The notes under the pieces are model-generated. The model worked only from the letters and a program-made list of their open reading frames with translations. It did no database searches and was not told the origin of the DNA. A DNA stretch of 15,802 nucleotides from an uncultured Chthoniobacterales bacterium. Lineage in GTDB: Bacteria; Verrucomicrobiota; Verrucomicrobiia; Chthoniobacterales; UBA10450. The translations under genes and the position numbers were made by a program. Positions 12,892-15,802 of the stretch are shown here, piece after piece. Positions within the stretch are counted from its first letter, which is position 1, and every line of letters starts with the position of its first letter. The DNA lies in NCBI GenBank assembly GCA_955652155.1, contig CATPAT010000148.1, forward strand, positions 1 to 15,802. Reading direction: 5' to 3'.

Positions 12892-14226
12892 TCAGCCGGC
12901 CAATTCCCGGAGCACAGCTTGATTCATTCGAGCGCCAGCCTCGAGATTTTCCAGCGGAAAATTTTCATTCGGCGAATGCGCCCGGCAATCTTGCAGCGCC
13001 AAGCCGATCAATAACGTCTCCACACCGAGGATTTTTCGAAAGTCGGAGACGATCGGAATGCTGCCGCCTTCGCGAATAAGGGCCGTGTCTTTATTAAAAG
13101 CTTTCTTGAGCGCGCGCTGCGCGGCTTGGCCGAATTTACTGTGCGGATCGGTCAAATACCACGGGCCGTGATGACCACTCCTCATTTCCACCGTCACTCC
13201 CGGCGGCAAATTCTTTTGAAGATGTTTCTTCACAAGATCAATAATCGCGTCGCCGTTTTGGTCCGGGACTAAACGAAACGTCAGCTTGGCCATGGCGTGA
13301 CTCGGCAGGACTGTTTTTGTTCCTGGTCCTTGATAACCGCTCCCCATTCCGTTGATCTCGGCGGTGGGACGGGCCCAAATTCGTTCGAGCGTGCTGAAAC
13401 CAGCTTCGCCAAAAAGCGCGGGCGCGCCTGTTTCCTCGAGCATCTCGGAATCCGGATCGATCGGCAATTTTTTCCAAGCATCACGCTCCCATTGCTGTAA
13501 CGGCGCGACATTGTCGTAGAAACCTTGGACCGCGATGTGGCCGTTTGAATCATGGAGCGTCGCGAGCAATCTCGCGAGTGCCGTCGCCGGATTCGCCACC
13601 GCGCCGCCAAAAATTCCCGAGTGCAGATCCATTTTCGGGCCCGTAACTTTGACCTCGAGCGCGGCGACGCCGCGAAGTCCGTAGCTCAATGTCGGCGTGC
13701 GCGGCGCGATCATTCCGGTGTCGGAAACGAGGACGACTTCACATTTCAACGCGTCACGATTGTCGTTCAGAAATTTCCCAAGGTTTTGACTGCCAACTTC
13801 TTCTTCGCCCTCAATCATAAGATCGACATTGACCGGCAAATCGCCGTCCTTTTGCAGCGTTTCCTGAATGCCAATGATGTGGGAAAGGATCTGGCCTTTG
13901 TTGTCGGTTGCCCCGCGCGCAAAAACGTAACCGTTTTTCAAGACCGGTTCGAACGGCGGCGAGTCCCACAATTCGAGCGGATCCGGCGGCTGGACGTCGT
14001 AATGACCGTAGATGAGGACGGTGGGTCGGTCGCTCCGATGTTTGTTGCGCGCCCACACGACCGGATGGCCCGCCGTCGGAACCAGTTTTGATTCCAATCC
14101 GACTACTTCCAATTTTTTGGATAACCACTCCGCACAATCGCGAACTTTGCCGGCAAACTTTTCGTCCGTCGAAACACTTGGAAACCGCAGGAAGGAATAA
14201 AAGTCCTCGAGATAATTTTCGCGCAT
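12892..14226 (-). CDS. M20-family metallo-dipeptidase (carnosinase/CNDP-like)
   Basis: The 444-residue enzyme matches the M20 dipeptidase family that hydrolyses dipeptides with two zinc or manganese ions in the cytoplasm. Metal ligands and catalytic residues are visible: LIYGHYDVQP (His75, Asp77), ARGATDNKGQ (Asp108 bridging), IEGEEEVGS (Glu cluster 141-143), VSDTGM (Asp169) and AHSPNENF (His417). The lid/dimerisation domain is inserted from about 185 to 310 and includes GPKMDLHSGIFGGAV. Length is normal for the CNDP-like branch. No signal peptide. It lies 33 bases after the permease gene and 14 before the NlpC/P60 gene, giving a plausible peptide-use operon. The exact substrate cannot be told from sequence. 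Confidence 0.93.
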   Translation of the reverse strand: MRENYLEDFYSFLRFPSVSTDEKFAGKVRDCAEWLSKKLEVVGLESKLVPTAGHPVVWARNKHRSDRPTVLIYGHYDVQPPDPLELWDSPPFEPVLKNGYVFARGATDNKGQILSHIIGIQETLQKDGDLPVNVDLMIEGEEEVGSQNLGKFLNDNRDALKCEVVLVSDTGMIAPRTPTLSYGLRGVAALEVKVTGPKMDLHSGIFGGAVANPATALARLLATLHDSNGHIAVQGFYDNVAPLQQWERDAWKKLPIDPDSEMLEETGAPALFGEAGFSTLERIWARPTAEINGMGSGYQGPGTKTVLPSHAMAKLTFRLVPDQNGDAIIDLVKKHLQKNLPPGVTVEMRSGHHGPWYLTDPHSKFGQAAQRALKKAFNKDTALIREGGSIPIVSDFRKILGVETLLIGLALQDCRAHSPNENFPLENLEAGARMNQAVLRELAG

Positions 14227-14259
14227 GGCTCAAAAGCTAATCAATTTTCCGGCGTTTGC

Positions 14260-15573
14260 CTACGACTTCTGCCGAAACTGCCCGCGGATCAGATAGACAA
14301 CTGACGCGAGCGCCAGCAGGATTCCGTTCACGGCGAACTCGCGCACGGTCGCGTGCGACAGAATCCAGATAATGGCAATAATCGCGAGCACGGGGACGAT
14401 TTTCATGCCAGGAAAATTAAATGGTTGACCCTCGGTGCGGACGTCCCGTTGCACCAAAAACCAGCACCCGGCGCAGCAAAGCAGATACATCAACAGAACC
14501 GCGACGTTGGAAAGCACGGCCAGTTGTTCAAATGTGCCCGTAACCGACAAGCTAAAGGCGAGCACGGCGTAAGTAATGATTGCGACGTCGGGCGATCGAT
14601 AGCGCGGATGCACGTGCGCGAAAAACGCCGGCAAAGCTCCATCGCGGCCGAAGGCGAAGATCATGCGCGGTGAACTGAGAATGTCGCTCGTAACAAAACC
14701 AAACGCGGAAATTGTCGCGCCAGCGATCAGAATCGTGCGACCGATGTTGCCGAGAAATTTCGCGGCAGCTTCCGCGAGCGGCGCGTCTTTGTAATTCGCA
14801 AGATCGGCACCAAGTGTTCCCTGCGCCACGAGCTGGATTGTGATGTAAATGATCGTGGTTACGACAAGCGCCAAGTAAGCGGAGCGCGGAACAGTGCGCG
14901 CCGGATTTTTCACTTCGCCGCTCGGAATCAATGCGACTTCGATTCCGACGAACGCGAAGATCAACAAGATGACGCTGTCGCCTAACGCCTTGCTGCTCGG
15001 CCATGCAGTCCAGCTGAGGTTCGCCGGCTGAATGAAAAAGATTCCCGCGCAAATAAATAAGAGCAGCGGCAGAAGTTTCGCCAGTGTTACCACCGTTACC
15101 GCGCCCGCGCCTCCACGCACGCCGCGCACATTGATGAGAACGAGCGAACCGTAAACGACGATCATGAGGACGATTCGCATGACCGGATTACCCAGAAACG
15201 GCGCAACGATGGCGATCGAGTTCACTAAAACATTCACCACACCCGCGACGGCGCCGAGCGCGGTGATCCCGTAAAGGACGCCCGCAAGAAACCCAACGTA
15301 ACGGCCAAACGCGACTTCGACATACGCGTAGAGTCCGCCGGTCAGTGAAACGCGACTGCCCGCGATCGCGAAGCAAGTCACGAACAGCACCATCGCGGTT
15401 GCGCAACAAATGAACGCAACCGGCGCTGCGGGTCCCAAACCCTTCGCTACCAACGCGGGCAGGACAAAAATCCCAGCGCCGATTGTGGAATTAACGATGT
15501 TCGCGGTCAGTCCTGGAACACCAATCGCGCGAATGAGTTGGTGGTCGACGCGTTCCGCTCGCTGGATCGACAT
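14260..15573 (-). CDS. APC-superfamily amino-acid permease
   Basis: The 437-residue inner-membrane protein has about 12 hydrophobic segments and APC transporter motifs: IVNSTIGAGIFVLPALV (first helix, GAGIF at 32-36), SLTGGLYAYVEVAFGRYVGF, the IFAFVGIEVALIPSGEVKNP helix-6-like region, RTVPRSAYLAL, and SSPRMIFAFGRDGALPAFF. Such permeases take up amino acids with protons or by exchange; substrate is not predictable. Several upstream ATGs are in frame (15591, 15618). ATG 15573 is chosen because GAGGAG at 15577-15582 lies just before it and homology begins about 15 residues later. It seems to lead a run into the dipeptidase and NlpC/P60 genes and diverges from smc. Confidence 0.92.
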   Translation of the reverse strand: MSIQRAERVDHQLIRAIGVPGLTANIVNSTIGAGIFVLPALVAKGLGPAAPVAFICCATAMVLFVTCFAIAGSRVSLTGGLYAYVEVAFGRYVGFLAGVLYGITALGAVAGVVNVLVNSIAIVAPFLGNPVMRIVLMIVVYGSLVLINVRGVRGGAGAVTVVTLAKLLPLLLFICAGIFFIQPANLSWTAWPSSKALGDSVILLIFAFVGIEVALIPSGEVKNPARTVPRSAYLALVVTTIIYITIQLVAQGTLGADLANYKDAPLAEAAAKFLGNIGRTILIAGATISAFGFVTSDILSSPRMIFAFGRDGALPAFFAHVHPRYRSPDVAIITYAVLAFSLSVTGTFEQLAVLSNVAVLLMYLLCCAGCWFLVQRDVRTEGQPFNFPGMKIVPVLAIIAIIWILSHATVREFAVNGILLALASVVYLIRGQFRQKS

Positions 15574-15576
15574 GGT

Positions 15577-15582
15577 CTCCTC
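15577..15582 (-). promoter_or_regulatory. Ribosome binding site that fixes the permease start
   Basis: GAGGAG on the minus strand, with GAGG five bases from the ATG at 15573. None of the upstream in-frame ATGs has a comparable site. Confidence 0.6.
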
Positions 15583-15699
15583 GGCGGCCATGGGCGGGAT
15601 GGTGGGTGATTCCAGCATTGGAAGCAAGAGGGATCGGAAGCGGGGTAACCACAAAATGTTGCGGTCGGCCGTCCCGCTGAACCCACCAATAGTGTGATT

Positions 15700-15730
15700 T
15701 TGCTTGTAAGCGCACCTAGGCTACTATATT
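15700..15730 (+). promoter_or_regulatory. Putative promoter of smc
   Basis: The A+T-rich stretch holds TTGCTT (15700-15705) or TTGTAA (15704-15709) as -35 and TACTAT (15722-15727) or TATATT (15725-15730) as -10. TTGCTT-N16-TACTAT has the best spacing. It is about 30-40 bases before the smc ATG. The exact boxes are uncertain. Confidence 0.4.
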
Positions 15731-15763
15731 CCCCTCTTAGACTGATTTTTGGGCCCCGGCCGC

Positions 15764-15802
15764 ATGCACTTACAATCGCTCGAGCTCTTCGGCTTCAAAT
15801 CC
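15764..15802 (+). CDS. smc: Chromosome segregation protein SMC, first 13 codons (cut by window edge)
   Basis: The only 13 residues visible are MHLQSLELFGFKS, which match the highly conserved N-terminal strand of bacterial SMC (M.LK.LE..GFKSFAD). SMC is a large coiled-coil ATPase (about 1,150-1,250 residues) that organises the chromosome. The Walker A motif would come about 20 residues further on. RecF/RecN-type ATPases have similar starts, but GFKS favours SMC. There is no clear Shine-Dalgarno sequence. Confidence 0.8.
   Translation, partial: MHLQSLELFGFKS

Overview
The window reads as a chromosomal segment of a Gram-negative bacterium of the PVC group, most likely a soil Verrucomicrobiota lineage near Chthoniobacterales. 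This is inference from gene content and style: a short Chlamydia-like HemA, an Hsp70/GrpE/FGE-like cluster, weak Shine-Dalgarno sequences with several GTG starts, small dispersed palindromes and moderate-to-high G+C. No rRNA, tRNA or CRISPR array was seen. Both ends cut through genes.

Left edge (1-1099). The N-terminal part of an integron-type tyrosine recombinase runs off the left end on the minus strand. It diverges from rpsU (ribosomal protein S21), which is followed by a small four-helix-bundle (S23/IVS-type) gene flanked by short inverted repeats.

Centre (1100-9511, all minus strand). This looks like one long operon read right to left: a HemX/CcsA-family membrane protein, hemA, hemC, a fused cobA/hemD, a GrpE-like protein, a DnaK-like Hsp70, and a protein joining a J-like domain to an FGE/SUMF1-like domain. 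Most junctions overlap or nearly touch. A good promoter candidate (TTGCCA-N16-TAGAAT) lies just before the first gene. The first four genes make tetrapyrrole precursors (glutamyl-tRNA reduction, hydroxymethylbilane, uroporphyrinogen III, precorrin-2). The last three form an unusual Hsp70 system: the Hsp70 has no helical lid, the J-like domain has no HPD motif, and the FGE domain has no catalytic cysteines. This trio is the most interesting thing in the window.

Right-centre (9512-12012). Going rightward are apt (adenine salvage), a convergent DUF6572-like gene, then queF and queC for queuosine/preQ0 metabolism and a small single-span membrane protein. A palindromic repeat lies between apt and the DUF6572-like gene.

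Right (12014-15802). A second minus-strand run contains an APC-family amino-acid permease, an M20 dipeptidase and a secreted NlpC/P60-like protein, which suggests peptide or cell-wall-peptide salvage. The first 13 codons of smc (chromosome segregation ATPase) start divergently at the right edge.
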